From contig CM060953.1 in the NCBI GenBank assembly GCA_030765055.1, positions 15,258,846-15,322,845 of the forward strand: a stretch of DNA of 64,000 nt, in the 5' to 3' direction. Source of the DNA: Mantis religiosa (lineage: Eukaryota > Arthropoda > Insecta > Mantodea > Mantidae). Under the pieces are notes generated by a model. It was not told the origin of the DNA. It was given only the letters and a program-made list of their open reading frames with translations, and made no database searches. Shown here piece after piece: positions 11,702 to 20,752 of this stretch; position 1 is the first letter of the stretch; each line of letters starts with the position of its first letter. A program made the position numbers and the translations under genes.

Positions 11702-12463
11702 ATCTACACTGTGGAGGTTCTGGCCATTTGTGACGCTTTGCAATATGGGATTTCTCAGGGCTTCCCCAAACTGCTGATCTTAACCGATGTGCAGAGTGTG
11801 CTGCAGAGACTCTCATCTCCCCGCTGGAGGAGAGATATGCACTGTTATCTTTACGAGATACTGACGTTGGTGAAAAACGCTACCATAGCCGGACATCAAA
11901 TTCACTTTCTTTGGATCAGAGGGCATGTCGGAATACGATACAATGAAGTCCCCGATCGCCTGGCAAAAGAGGGACTCACCCAAGGCACCTTTCAAGAACT
12001 CCAACAGCCCTACACGGATTTCTTCCCGGTCCTTCATCGTGAAGCCTATTGTCGCTGGAATGACGCCTGGATTCGTTCGCAGTCCATCAAAGACAAACAC
12101 TACGCCGCCGTTCAGACGCATCTATCCACGACCCCTTGGTTCTCCAGCTTCAGAATTGCACGTCGACATCTCACCTCCATCATCAGAATGCGACTTGGAC
12201 ATGGATGTTACCCTGCGCATCTACACCGACTACGTCTCATCGATTCCCCTGTATGTCCTGATGACCCAGGTGAAACCGCTGACCTCAATCATCTCCTGTT
12301 CAGTTGCTCTCGCTACCGAGCCCACCGTTCTTCCTTCCTCCGCCGCCTACTTTAGCAGTCTGTTACTTTTCCCGCTAGCGTCAACACCATATTACAGTTA
12401 TGCCACAAACCTGTATACCAAGCTCTTCTACAATTTCTTAAAGAAAGTGATCTACAGATCTAG
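11702..12463 (+). pseudogene. Non-LTR retrotransposon RNase H and C-terminal tail
   Basis: The frame shows the middle and end of a retrotransposon RNase H: KIYTVEVLAICDAL (catalytic Glu), LLILTDVQSVLQRL (Asp), and FLWIRGHVGIRYNEVPDRLA (His and last Asp). It continues into a His/Cys tail with CPDDPGETADLNHLLFSC. A TAG at 12353-12355 interrupts the frame, which then continues as PVYQALLQFLKESDLQI to a natural TAG at 12461-12463. The first catalytic Asp strand upstream of 11702 is scrambled by a stop (11690) and a frame change. The 3' UTR ends in poly(A) at 12543-12568. Such RNase H domains occur in I, R1, LOA and related clades; clade not assigned. 5'-truncated remnant. Confidence 0.85.
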
Positions 12464-12569
12464 TCTCCTCCCATCCTCTTAATTTTCCTTACATTATTTT
12501 TCTTATTTTTCCCTACGATGGCCATATGGGATTTTACCGAAGGAAAAAAAAAAAAAAAAAAAAAAAAAC

Positions 12570-12786
12570 AATTTGCAAAATAATTGATATTAATTGTTCC
12601 TTCACGCTGGCCATGTGTAGGCTAAAGTATAGAAAGATAGAGCCAGACTAAAAAAAATTCAATGTCATAGCCCGGATTTGAACCACGGATCTTCTGATCT
12701 CCAGCCAGCGACTCTAACCATTGAACTACTATGACCAACGTGCCGATATGAAATTAAATTCTCCAACTGACTCGTATTTTCCCGGT
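12570..12786 (-). mobile_element. tRNA-derived SINE, S2 family, copy a
   Basis: On the minus strand: GTCATAGTAGTTCAATGGTT (A box), then GATCAGAAGATCCGTGGTTC and B box GGTTCAAATCCGGGC, closing with CTATGAC. The first and last seven bases (GTCATAG/CTATGAC) can still pair as an acceptor stem, so the tRNA ancestry is clear. A tail with TACACATGGCCAGCG follows. Its upstream side (right, in plus coordinates) passes directly into the 91-bp array. Confidence 0.75.
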
Positions 12787-13969
12787 AAACCACTAGGAGT
12801 TCTCATAAACACATGAAACAACTACCTTAATGGCGACTTACTATGCTGTAAGTACTTTAAGGCCCGGGCTTTATAGTAAACCACTAGGAGTTCTCATAAA
12901 CACATGAGACAACTACCTTAATGACGACTTACTATGCTGTAAGTACTTTAAGACCCGGGCTTTATAGTAAACCACTAGGAGTTCTCATAAACACATGAGA
13001 CAACCACCTTAATGGCGACTTACTATGCTATAAGTACTTTAAGGTCCGGGCTATATAGTAAACCACTAGGAGTTCTCATAAACACATGAGACAACTATCT
13101 TAATGGCGACTTACTATGCTATAAGTACTTTAAGGCCCGGGCTTTATAGTAAACCACTAGGAGTTCTCATAAACACATGAGACAACTACCTTAATGGCGA
13201 CTTACTATGCTGTAAGTACTTTAAGACCCGGGCTTTATAGTAAACCACTAGGAGTTCTCATAAACACATGAGACAACTATCTTAATGGCGACTTACTATG
13301 CTATAAGTACTTTAAGGCCCGGGCTTTATAGTTAACCACTAGGAGTTCTCATAAATACATGAGACAACTACCTTAATGACGACTTACTATGCTGTAAGTA
13401 CTTTAAGGCCCGGGCTTTATAGTAAACCACTAGGAGTTCTCATAAATACATGAGACAACTACCTTAATGACGACTTACTATGCTGTAAGTACTTTAAGAC
13501 CCGGGCTTTATAGTAAACCACTAGGAGTTCTCATAAACACATGAGACAACTACCTTAATGGTGACTTACTATGCTGTAAGTACTTTAAGGCCCGGGCTTT
13601 ATAGTTAACCACTAGGAGTTCTCATAAACACATGAGACAACTACCTTAATGACGACTTACTATGCTGTAAGTACTTTAAGGCCCGGGCTTTATAGTTAAC
13701 CACTAGGAGTTCTCATAAACACATGAGACAACTACCTTAATGACGACTTACTATGCTGTAAGTACTTTAAGACCCGGGCTTTATAGTAAACCACTAGGAG
13801 TTCTCATAAACACATGAGACAACTACCTTAATGACGACTTACTATGCTGTAAGTACTTTAAGACCCGGGCTTTATAGTAAACCACTAGGAGTTCTCATAA
13901 ACACATGAGACAACTACCTTAATGACGACTAACTATGCTGTAAGTGCTTTAAGACCCGGGCTTTATAGT
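12787..13969 (+). repeat. 91-bp tandem array, 13 units
   Basis: Unit landmarks: AAACCACTAGGAGTTCTCAT, GAGACAACTACCTTAATGGC, TTACTATGCTGTAAGTACTT, GGCCCGGGCTTTATAGT. Starts at 12787, 12878 and 12969 give an exact 91-bp period, and 1183 bp equals 13 full units. Units are very similar, with a few alternating variants (GGCCCGGG/GACCCGGG; ACTACC/ACTATC). The array begins and ends in phase at SINE S2 copies. Confidence 0.95.
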
Positions 13970-14196
13970 TCGGACCACTATTAGGTACAATTAATGGAAA
14001 TTAATTGTTTTTTTTTCACACTGGCCGTGTGTAGGCTAAAGTATAGAAAGATAGATCCAGACTGAAAAGTCAATGCCATAACCGGGATTTGAACCACGGA
14101 TCTTCTGGTTTCCGTCCAGCCGCTCTAACTCTTAAGCTACTATGGCCAACGTGCCAACATGACATTAAGTTCTCCAACTGACTCGTGGATTTCCCG
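13970..14196 (-). mobile_element. tRNA-derived SINE, S2 family, copy b
   Basis: Same structure as copy a: minus-strand A box AGCTTAAGAGTTAGAGCGGC, CTGGACGGAAACCAG (a perfect stem like a tRNA anticodon arm) and B box GGTTCAAATCCCGG. A tail with ACACACGGCCAGTG and an AATTAATTTCCATTAATTG inverted motif lies toward the array. It joins the 91-bp array at CTTTATAGTTCGGACC on one side and a partial unit on the other. Confidence 0.75.
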
Positions 14197-14370
14197 GTAA
14201 ACCACTTAGGAGTTCTCATAAACACATTTATTTTATTTTTATTTTATTTTCTTCATTTGTGCTACAACAGAGCAAAGCTCCAATTACAGTAGCTACATGC
14301 AATTTAGTTACACAAGTTTGACTAAATGCAAAACAGAAATACAAAAAGGAATACAGAGAAACTAAAAATA

Positions 14371-14373
<3 letters not shown>

Positions 14374-14425
<52 letters not shown>
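14374..14425. repeat. (AT)n microsatellite
   Basis: About 25 uninterrupted AT dinucleotides in the 3' UTR of the inserted non-LTR element. Confidence 0.97.
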
Positions 14426-14427
<2 letters not shown>

Positions 14428-14646
14428 GCTATTATTGAAGACAAGACATTGCAAATTGTATACTAATCAAGCAAATAAGTGATACAACAGAGTAAACAAT
14501 AATTGATCAAAGTTGAATATAAAAGAAAGAGAATGCAATTAATGGAATAAAATATTAAAAAACTAAGACTAAAAATGAAACATATTAAACTACTATATAA
14601 TACTAGAATTGCAAATGTTAAACTCATTATGCAATACAACTGAAAA

Positions 14647-15357
14647 TCACATGCAAATAATTCCCATATTTAATTGTTTTTTAATCTGCTCGTAAGTTAA
14701 ACTGAAATCCAGCTCTATTTTAGTAGAGAGTTTATTGTATTTCGCACACAACCTAACAACGGGAGAATTTTTATGGGATACTGTTTTGGGAGTCTTAAAT
14801 TGAAAGAGCTGACGATTTCTAAAATTAGCAGAACTGACATTAAAACATATTCTGTCAGGCAGTTCTTCAGTGGATACCAAGCCGTTTATGAGTTTGTACA
14901 GAAATAATTGTTCGGCTATTGTTCTACGATCAGAGAGTGAGACTGTTTTGAATTCGTTAAGCAGTTGACTATAAGGCAAGTTCTGATTATAAGTAAAAAC
15001 ACCGTGAGTTTTGTAATGTAAGTATCTGAGGAACCATTTTTGGATCTTCTCTATTTTATTCTTGTGACATTTATATATTGGTGACCATACAATTGAGGCA
15101 TATTCCAAATTACTACGGACAAGGCTTTTGTAGAGAATTAGCATAACTTGAGTATCTTTTAAGTCCCTACAGATCCTTAATACAAAACCAAATTTCTTAA
15201 AGGAATCATTGGTTATGTTTATAATGTGTTTATTAAAATTGAAATTCTGGGTCATGGTAACACCTAAGTCTCTGACAGAATATACTCTTACAAGTCGAGA
15301 ACTATTTAAATAATATTTAGAATTTAAGTGTTGCTTACTTCTAGTATATATCTAGTT
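14647..15357 (-). CDS. Non-LTR reverse transcriptase, C-terminal fragment (open)
   Basis: The frame is open from the truncation point at about 15357 to the stop before 14647. In order: NSKYYLNSSRLVRVYSVRDL, GVTMTQNFNFNKHI, LYKSLVRSNLEYASIVWSPI, KIEKIQKWFLRYLHYK and a C-terminal region through KTPKTVSHKNSPVVRL. This is the conserved block just after the YXDD palm motif in CR1/Jockey-type reverse transcriptases (the LYKSLVRxxLEYAsxVWsP signature). The palm, endonuclease and ORF1 are absent. No stop or frameshift is visible in this fragment, which fits a fairly young insertion. Not expected to be functional. Confidence 0.85.
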
Positions 15358-15358
15358 G

Positions 15359-15429
15359 ACACATGAGACAACTACCTTAATGGCGACTTACTATGCTGTA
15401 AGTCCTTTAGGGCCCGGGCTTTATAGTTC
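15359..15429 (+). repeat. 91-bp unit remnant to the right of the insertion
   Basis: Rest of the unit cut by the non-LTR insertion, ending at CTTTATAGTTCGGACC where the next SINE copy begins. Confidence 0.9.
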
Positions 15430-15652
15430 GGACCACCATTAGGTCAATTAATGGAAATTAATTGTTCTTTTACACTAGCCGTGTGTAGGCTAAAGTATAG
15501 TAAGATAGAGCCAGACTGAAAAATTCAAAGTCATAGCCCGGGTTTGAACCACGGATCTTCTGGTCTCCATCCAGCGACTCTAACCATTAAGCTACTATGG
15601 CCAACATGCCGATATGACATTAAGTTCTCCAACTGACTGGTGGTTTTCCCGG
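15430..15652 (-). mobile_element. tRNA-derived SINE, S2 family, copy c
   Basis: Minus-strand A box TAGCTTAATGGTTAGAGTCG and B box GGTTCAAACCCGGGC, with the same tail and the same array junctions as copies a and b. Together with the flanking arrays it is the third repeat of a [SINE + n x 91 bp] composite. Confidence 0.75.
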
Positions 15653-16473
15653 TAAACCACTTAAGAGTTCTCATAAACACATGAGACGACTACCTTAATG
15701 GCGACTTACTATGCTGTAAGTACTTTAAGGCCCGGGCTTTATAGTAAACCACTAGGAGTTCTCATAAACACATGAGACAACCACCTTAATGGCGACTTAC
15801 TATGCTGTAAGTACTTTAAGGCCCGGGCTTTATAGTAAACCACTAGGAGTTCTCATAAACACATGAGACAACCACCTTAATGGCGACTTACTATGCTGTA
15901 AGTACTTTAAGACCCGGGCTTTATAGTAAACCACTAGGAGTTCTCATAAACACATGAGACAACCACCTTAATGGCGACTTACTATGCTGTAAGTACTTTA
16001 AGGCCCGGGCTTTATAGTAAACCACTAGGAGTTCTCATAAACACATGAGACAACTACCTTAATGGCGACTTACTATGCTGTAAGTACTTTAAGACCCGGG
16101 CTTTATAGTAAACCACTAGGAGTTCTCATAAACACATGAGACAACCACCTTAATGGCGACTTACTATGCTGTAAGTACTTTAAGGCCCGGGCTTTATAGT
16201 AAACCACTTAGGAGTTCTCATAAACACATGAGACAACTACCTTAATGACGACTTACTATGCTGTAAGTACTTTAAGGCCCGGGCTTTATAGTTAACCACT
16301 AGGAGTTCTCATAAACACATGAGACAACTACCTTAATGGCGACTTACTATGCTGTAAGTACTTTAAGACCCGGGCTTTATAGTAAACCACTAGGAGTTCT
16401 CATAAACACATGAGACGACTACCTTAATGGCGACTTACTGTGCTGTAAGAGTTTAAGGTCCGGGCTTTATAGT
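15653..16473 (+). repeat. 91-bp tandem array, 9 units
   Basis: Same unit and orientation as the array at 12787; 821 bp fits 9 units. Units are highly similar. The last unit is altered (GTAAGAGTTTAAGGTCC) and leads into a rearranged SINE. Confidence 0.95.
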
Positions 16474-16700
16474 TAACCATTATTAGGTCAATTAATGGAA
16501 ATAAATTGCTCTTTCACACTAGTCGTGTGTAGGATAATGTATGGAAAGATAAGAAAGGAAATAAAGTTCGAGTAGTTGGAGAATTTAATGTCATATCGGC
16601 ACGTTGGCCATTTTAGCTCAATGGTTAGAGCGTCTGGACGGAAACCAGAAGATCCGTGGTTCAAATCCCGGCTATGACATTTCAGTCTGGCGCTATCTTT
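16474..16700. mobile_element. SINE S2 copy d with internally inverted tRNA part
   Basis: The left half (16474-16550; ATTAGGTCAATTAATGG, CACACTAGTCGTGTGTAGG) has the same orientation as copies a-c. From about 16570 (GAGTAGTTGGAGAATTTAATG) the sequence is reversed: the tRNA-like head lies on the plus strand at 16608-16682, with A box TAGCTCAATGGTTAGAGCG, stem TCTGG/CCAGA and B box GGTTCAAATCCCGG. The tail after the head (TTCAGTCTGGCGCTATC) is also plus-oriented. Copy d is therefore an inverted pair of partial SINEs or carries an internal inversion. Confidence 0.7.
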
Positions 16701-16924
16701 CCATTTCAAAATAATTATTTGGCATTCCTTGCTTTAAAATAGGACTGACAAGTTGTGTAAATTTGTTTTATTATTTAAAATTTAACACACTTTCTGGTTG
16801 CAGACCACACGAACTTAAAGAAAACCTCAGTTGGACAGGGTGTTCGTAGCGAGATTTCAATCATGCACCTACCTACAGTGGTTTATGTATTTGATGAATG
16901 TTCAACAAAACAATCTAACTTCAA

Positions 16925-17075
16925 TGTAACATGCCTGCCTCGATAGCATGTTGGTAGGGTGTTTGCATCACGTTCAAGAGGTCCCGAGTTCGAATATCGG
17001 TCAGGGTGAGTTACCTGGATAAGGTTTTAAGGTTTTTATGACTTAAAGTTGGAGGACGTAAATTACACAAAAAGA
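16925..17075 (+). mobile_element. SINE S1 copy (head and short body)
   Basis: A box region CTCGATAGCATGTTGGTAGG, GTTCAAGAGGTCCCGAG and B box GAGTTCGAATATCGG, followed by TCAGGGTGAGTTACCTGG and a short body ending AAAGTTGGAGGACG. The last element matches the GTTGGAGG segment of the 108-bp satellite unit, but the rest of the unit is missing, so this copy is internally shortened. Confidence 0.7.
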
Positions 17076-17379
17076 TTCAATGTAACTTCTCCAAAAAGGT
17101 ATTATACAAGGTGATTCAAGTTAAAACATATTTATTTTTTTCTCACAAAGTAATGACAAGAAAATGTGAAGCTAATCTCTGTTTCATATAACCTTGCCCG
17201 GCTGAAATGTATCACTCCGCGTTCAACAACCCTCCCCCTCGCCCTAATTGGCTAATGTTTTCGCGTCATACGCCATAGGCGGTGCCTTCCCGTCACATTT
17301 CGTAATAATTGCCGGGAAGATAAATAAAATCATACAAAAATCATACAAATAAGGATATGAAGGCAGCAAAAATACAAGT

Positions 17380-18090
17380 TTATAATGAACTGAGCAAATT
17401 AAGACAGAATGGCTGAGCAATGAAACTGAAAGAGTTTATAATGAAAGGCCTTCGGCCTTTTCCACTGGAATTTTTTAAACCAGCACACATACCTTTCAAA
17501 AATGCTTGTCTTTCAGTCTTAAAAGTCGTGTCACACCATACTTTACTTTTCGTGTGTTCTTCGTGTATATTTAGCGATTTGTATCTCGGTACAGTCTGAC
17601 TGTCCTTAAATAACGTCTTCGCCACACAGCAATATCGCCTCTGTCTTTTAGCACATTTTTCTTGCCTCTTTTTTCATTCACAAATCCCAGCTGTATAAGC
17701 AATCTGCTGAAATTTGGTAAATCTGCATCCTCATTTACAGCAGACGAAATGTTACTTATGTCAGGGAGTTCGTTTCTAAAGCAAACCTACACACATGAAG
17801 ACGCACAACACTTTTCACGTATTTTCTCCGAGCACGCACTTTTGTTTATTCCTGCTTTTGCCTGGAGTGGTAAGTTTTCCTGTTTCCTCAATTTCATGTC
17901 GCGATGTTCCTACGGATCTAACACTCACACCTGTAACTTCAGAGCACAGCTGTTCGATTTCTCTCACTGACAAAGACGAATTCTTCTCTGTGAGTGCATT
18001 AAACACATGCAACACAATTCATTTTTCGCCTGTTTGTAAATAATTATCCTTGCGATACTTAAGCGAAAAACTGGCGGTAGACTCTGCCAT
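17380..18090 (-). pseudogene. DDE-type transposase remnant with N-terminal helix-turn-helix
   Basis: Minus-strand ATG at 18090 starts MAESTASFSLKYRKDNY; a TGA near 18016 replaces the codon in front of IVLHVFNALTEKN, then a helix-turn-helix region VREIEQLCSEVTGVSVRSVG and a linker ETGKLTTPGKSR. After a frame change: LLIQLGFVNEKRGKKNV, LKDRGDIAVWRRRYLRTV, and in another frame HTKSKVWCDTTFKTERQAFL and GLKNSSGKGRRPFII. This order (HTH, TPGK linker, SRK-like block, HTKSKVW after the first catalytic Asp) is recalled from multi-copy insect transposases of IS630/Tc1 type. The first catalytic Asp region is deleted and at least one stop and two frameshifts are present. A related N-terminus lies at 63240-63715. 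Confidence 0.65.
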
Positions 18091-18535
18091 TATACATATA
18101 ATACATGCGCAATAAACGATCAGTAAAGTAATTTAGCTCCCGCACTTTCGAATGGCGATGCATGACTAATCCAGTTCAAAACAAGGTCAATGATAAAAGT
18201 CATATAAACAAATGTCATCACTACCGCTAAATCACGTGCTATCGTGTCATGTGCTTGAGAGCAAAGGAACCTCCTCTTTACTTTGTTTACGAATTAACAT
18301 GCATTTCAGATAAATCAGCTCTGTTGCGTAATATATTTAATTAAAACAGTTACGAAAATATAAATCTGACAATTCTCTTCTAACATATAAAGATATATCA
18401 TCGTGTTAAATAACGAACTAATTTTTACCGCACGACAGTCATTACCAAAACAGCAACCAATGAGAGGTGATTAGGTCACGTGACCGTTAAGAGATACTGG
18501 GCAAGCTTACGTGAAACAAGGTATAGTGTCATTTG
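18091..18535. other. No feature recognised
   Basis: AT-rich flank of the transposase remnant; it may contain its 5' terminus, but no inverted repeat was matched. Confidence 0.5.
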
Positions 18536-18539
18536 TCAG

Positions 18540-19618
18540 CGTATGTCATGCCATGTGGTGCTGGCTGGCTGTATATAGCCAGAAGGTTTTTGCTGCGTGC
18601 CCACCCGTTAAGGGTTTTACCGCAGGTAAGGTAGATTTCGGGATATTGTAGGGTGAAATGTGGGTTTTTAAAATGGTGAATTTTTATGAGGTTACTAGTA
18701 TGTTCCTAGGGGTTGGAGGACAGGATGTGTGAATTTTGGGGAAATAATTTTGATGCCAAGCAGTTTGGAAGGATTATGTGGAGCTCAGCTTTAGCTGTTG
18801 TTCGGATTTGCTCCTAGGTTATCTCGGATGCCCGTAAGCCATGCGGGGTAACCGGTGCTGACTAGAGCGACGTCTAGTGGGCCATAATCTCCCAGAGATC
18901 TGACAAGGGCGCTTCTGTGGTTGGGTATACTTGCTACAATTTTGATGCTCGGCGCCTTATTTCATCTTCCACGTATGGAAGACTCGAGGCCTCGTGAAGC
19001 AACCTGGTAGGAAAATAACGTCCCACAGAATATATAGACCTGAGTCCTCTATTCTGTGCACGTTGGAGCCATGCTAGCCAGCTGTCTGCGGCCATGCCCC
19101 AGATCTCGCAGCCGTAAAGCATAACCGGGATTACCAGCGCTCGGAAGAGGTATAACTTCATGCCATCTGGCATCGAGGTTGTCCCCAGCATTGGATACAG
19201 GGAATCAATTGCTCCCTGTACCTTTGCCGCTCGGTCCCTGATGTGTTGGCGAAAAGTTAGACCCCTGTCTAAGTTAACACCTAGGTACTGGACAGAGTTA
19301 GTCCACTCTATCCTTCGACCTCGGTAGCTGAAGTTGGGGTAGTCTGCGGAGGTGTGGCGCTTTGTAAAAAGTATGGCGTGGCTTTTGTCCGGATTAACGG
19401 ACATCCGCCAACGCCTACACCACTGCTGTGTGAGATGGAGATGTCTTTGTAAGGGGTTGAAGGCTCTGAGGATGTGTTTGTCTTTGCAGAACAGGAGCAC
19501 GTCGTCAGCGTATTGTGCCATTTCGACTCGTGGCTCTGTTGGGAGGTCTGCCATAAAGGCGTTGAATAGGGTGGGGGATAGTATAAAGCCTTCGGGGACT
19601 CCGCCTGTCACTGGTTTC
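18540..19618 (-). pseudogene. Jockey-like reverse transcriptase fragment, copy 1
   Basis: Minus strand: GGVPEGFILSPTLFNAFMAD, then the palm core QYADDVLLFCKDK (catalytic YADD), MSVNPDKSHAILFTKR, VQYLGVNLDRGLTF, and the post-palm block VIPVMLYGCEIWGM, LQRAQNRGLRSIYSVG and PYVEDEIRRRASKL. A TAG follows where copy 2 has a tyrosine codon, next to a 1-bp deletion relative to copy 2; coding resemblance continues to about 18810. A shared 3' UTR ends near 18540 with the hairpin motif GGCTATATACAGCC. The 5' end lies within the palm, directly against a mariner C-terminus. No endonuclease or ORF1. Confidence 0.85.
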
Positions 19619-19619
19619 T

Positions 19620-20752
19620 CAGCGTAATCTCCCTCTAGAAGTACATATTTTTCACAACGTCGACGTCATGATTCCATGGCCGCTGTGAACGTTTCTTTAG
19701 GAGTGTGTTTTGACCACTGGAAAATCGGTGAGGCAATAGCGGACGACCAGAGAGTCTGCGACCACGGAGAGTGCCTTTCACCATGGCAACAGCCAAACGT
19801 CGCTAGGAGACAGGAGCATGAGCAATCACTTCAAAGCTGTCACGAAGAAACTCCTAAGTCACGTTCGCCCGATGTGCTGGTGCGTTTTCTTGATGAAAGA
19901 GCACACATCCAACCTTTTCCGCCCGTTTTCCACATAATGCTGGGAGGAGTTTATTCTTAAAAACATTTTGGTAGGATGCAGCTGTCACCGTAGTGCCCTT
20001 TGACCCGATTTTTTTTAATTAACGTCCTCCAACAGTTACTCATATCGGACAATGAATGAATTGGGTGAAATGGTGCTCAAATCGTCCGGGGTCAATTGAG
20101 CTTAGAGTTACCCGACATTCGTCTATCAGGATAGGGGAAACCCCGGAAAAAACCTTATCTAGGTAAGTCACCCTGACCGAGATTCGAACTTGGGACCTCT
20201 TGAACGTGAGGCAGACACGCTACCATCCACGCTACCGAGGCGGCCTTGGGTGGTGTTGAGACTGTGTGCTTCCATTGAGCTCACTGGCGCTTCGTTTCAG
20301 AGTCGAAAAATGGCCTCCACGTCTCATCCATTGTCACAATCGATTGAAAGAAAGTTCTATTCATGCCGTCATCACGCGTCAACATCATCTGACGCGCGCA
20401 GCGTTATGATCATCCGTCAGCATTCGTGGCACCCACCTGGAAGACTCTTCTCGCATTTACAGATCTCCATGCAAGATTGTGTGCACAGATCCCACGGCAA
20501 TGCCAATTTTGGAGGCCATGTCTGCTTTGCTCAATCGGCGATCCTCCAAAACAAACTTCTCCACTCGCTGAATCATGTCGTCAGACCAGCTGGTGCAAGG
20601 CTCTGACTATTAGACGCGTTAGACACATCCATGGTACCATCACCACATGCGTCACTCAACTGGTGATGAATATCAATAGGTGCCATACCGCAAAAATGGA
20701 GAAAACGAATGGTTACACGCTGTTCTTGCAATGAAATCATTTTACGCCGGCG
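19620..20752 (-). pseudogene. Mariner transposase A, split by a SINE
   Basis: Minus strand from 20752: KMISLQEQRVTIRFLHF, MAPIDIHHQLSDACGDGTMD (N-terminal HTH), then after an internal deletion DDMIQRVEKFVLEDRRLSKA, IGIAVGSVHTILHGDL, SSRWVPRMLTDDHN and TMDETWRPFFDSETKRQ (first Asp). A SINE interrupts at 20248-20030. The rest reads KGTTVTAASYQNVFKNKLLP, VLFHQENAPAHRAN (second Asp replaced by Glu), a degraded third-Asp region (SPSDVWLLPW in a shifted frame), KGTLRGRR and RRRCEKYVLLEGDYAEK. Several stops and frameshifts and altered catalytic residues: a dead mariner. Its HTH segment is the closest relative in the window of the 105-bp array unit at 48.8 kb. Confidence 0.85.
20030..20248 (-). mobile_element. 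Complete S1 SINE: tRNA-like head plus one 108-bp satellite-like body
   Basis: Minus strand: GCCTCGGTAGCGTGGATGG, GTGTCTGCCTCACGTTCAAG, B box AAGTTCGAATCTCGG, TCAGGGTGACTTACCTAG, then GGTTTCCCCTATCCTGATAG, CGAATGTCGGGTAACTCTAA, GAGCACCATTTCACCC, CATTGTCCGATATGAG and GTTGGAGG. Apart from the head, this is one full unit of the 108-bp satellite in the same linear order. It interrupts mariner A, with about 25 transposase residues missing at the site. It is the key piece linking the satellite to a SINE. Confidence 0.85.

Larger units (their letters stand above)
14228..15358 (-). mobile_element. 5'-truncated non-LTR retrotransposon inserted in the 91-bp array
   Basis: The segment interrupts a 91-bp unit inside CATAAACACATGAG. 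ACACAT is present on both sides (14222-14227 and 15359-15364), a 6-bp target-site duplication. The left edge is an oligo(T)/TTTTA run, that is an A-rich 3' tail on the minus strand. It carries a long 3' UTR (14229-14646) with an AT microsatellite and one open reverse transcriptase fragment. Because the host array is phased on both sides, the insertion postdates array formation. Confidence 0.88.

Noticed and set aside
16608..16682. tRNA-like cloverleaf with a perfect anticodon-arm stem, possible functional tRNA gene
   Set aside because: Position 33 is not U, the acceptor and T stems have mismatches, and three more copies of the same sequence occur as parts of SINEs.
20190..20606. Plus-strand frame of 138 codons as a gene
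   Set aside because: Its beginning is the antisense of the SINE head and the rest is antisense to mariner A.
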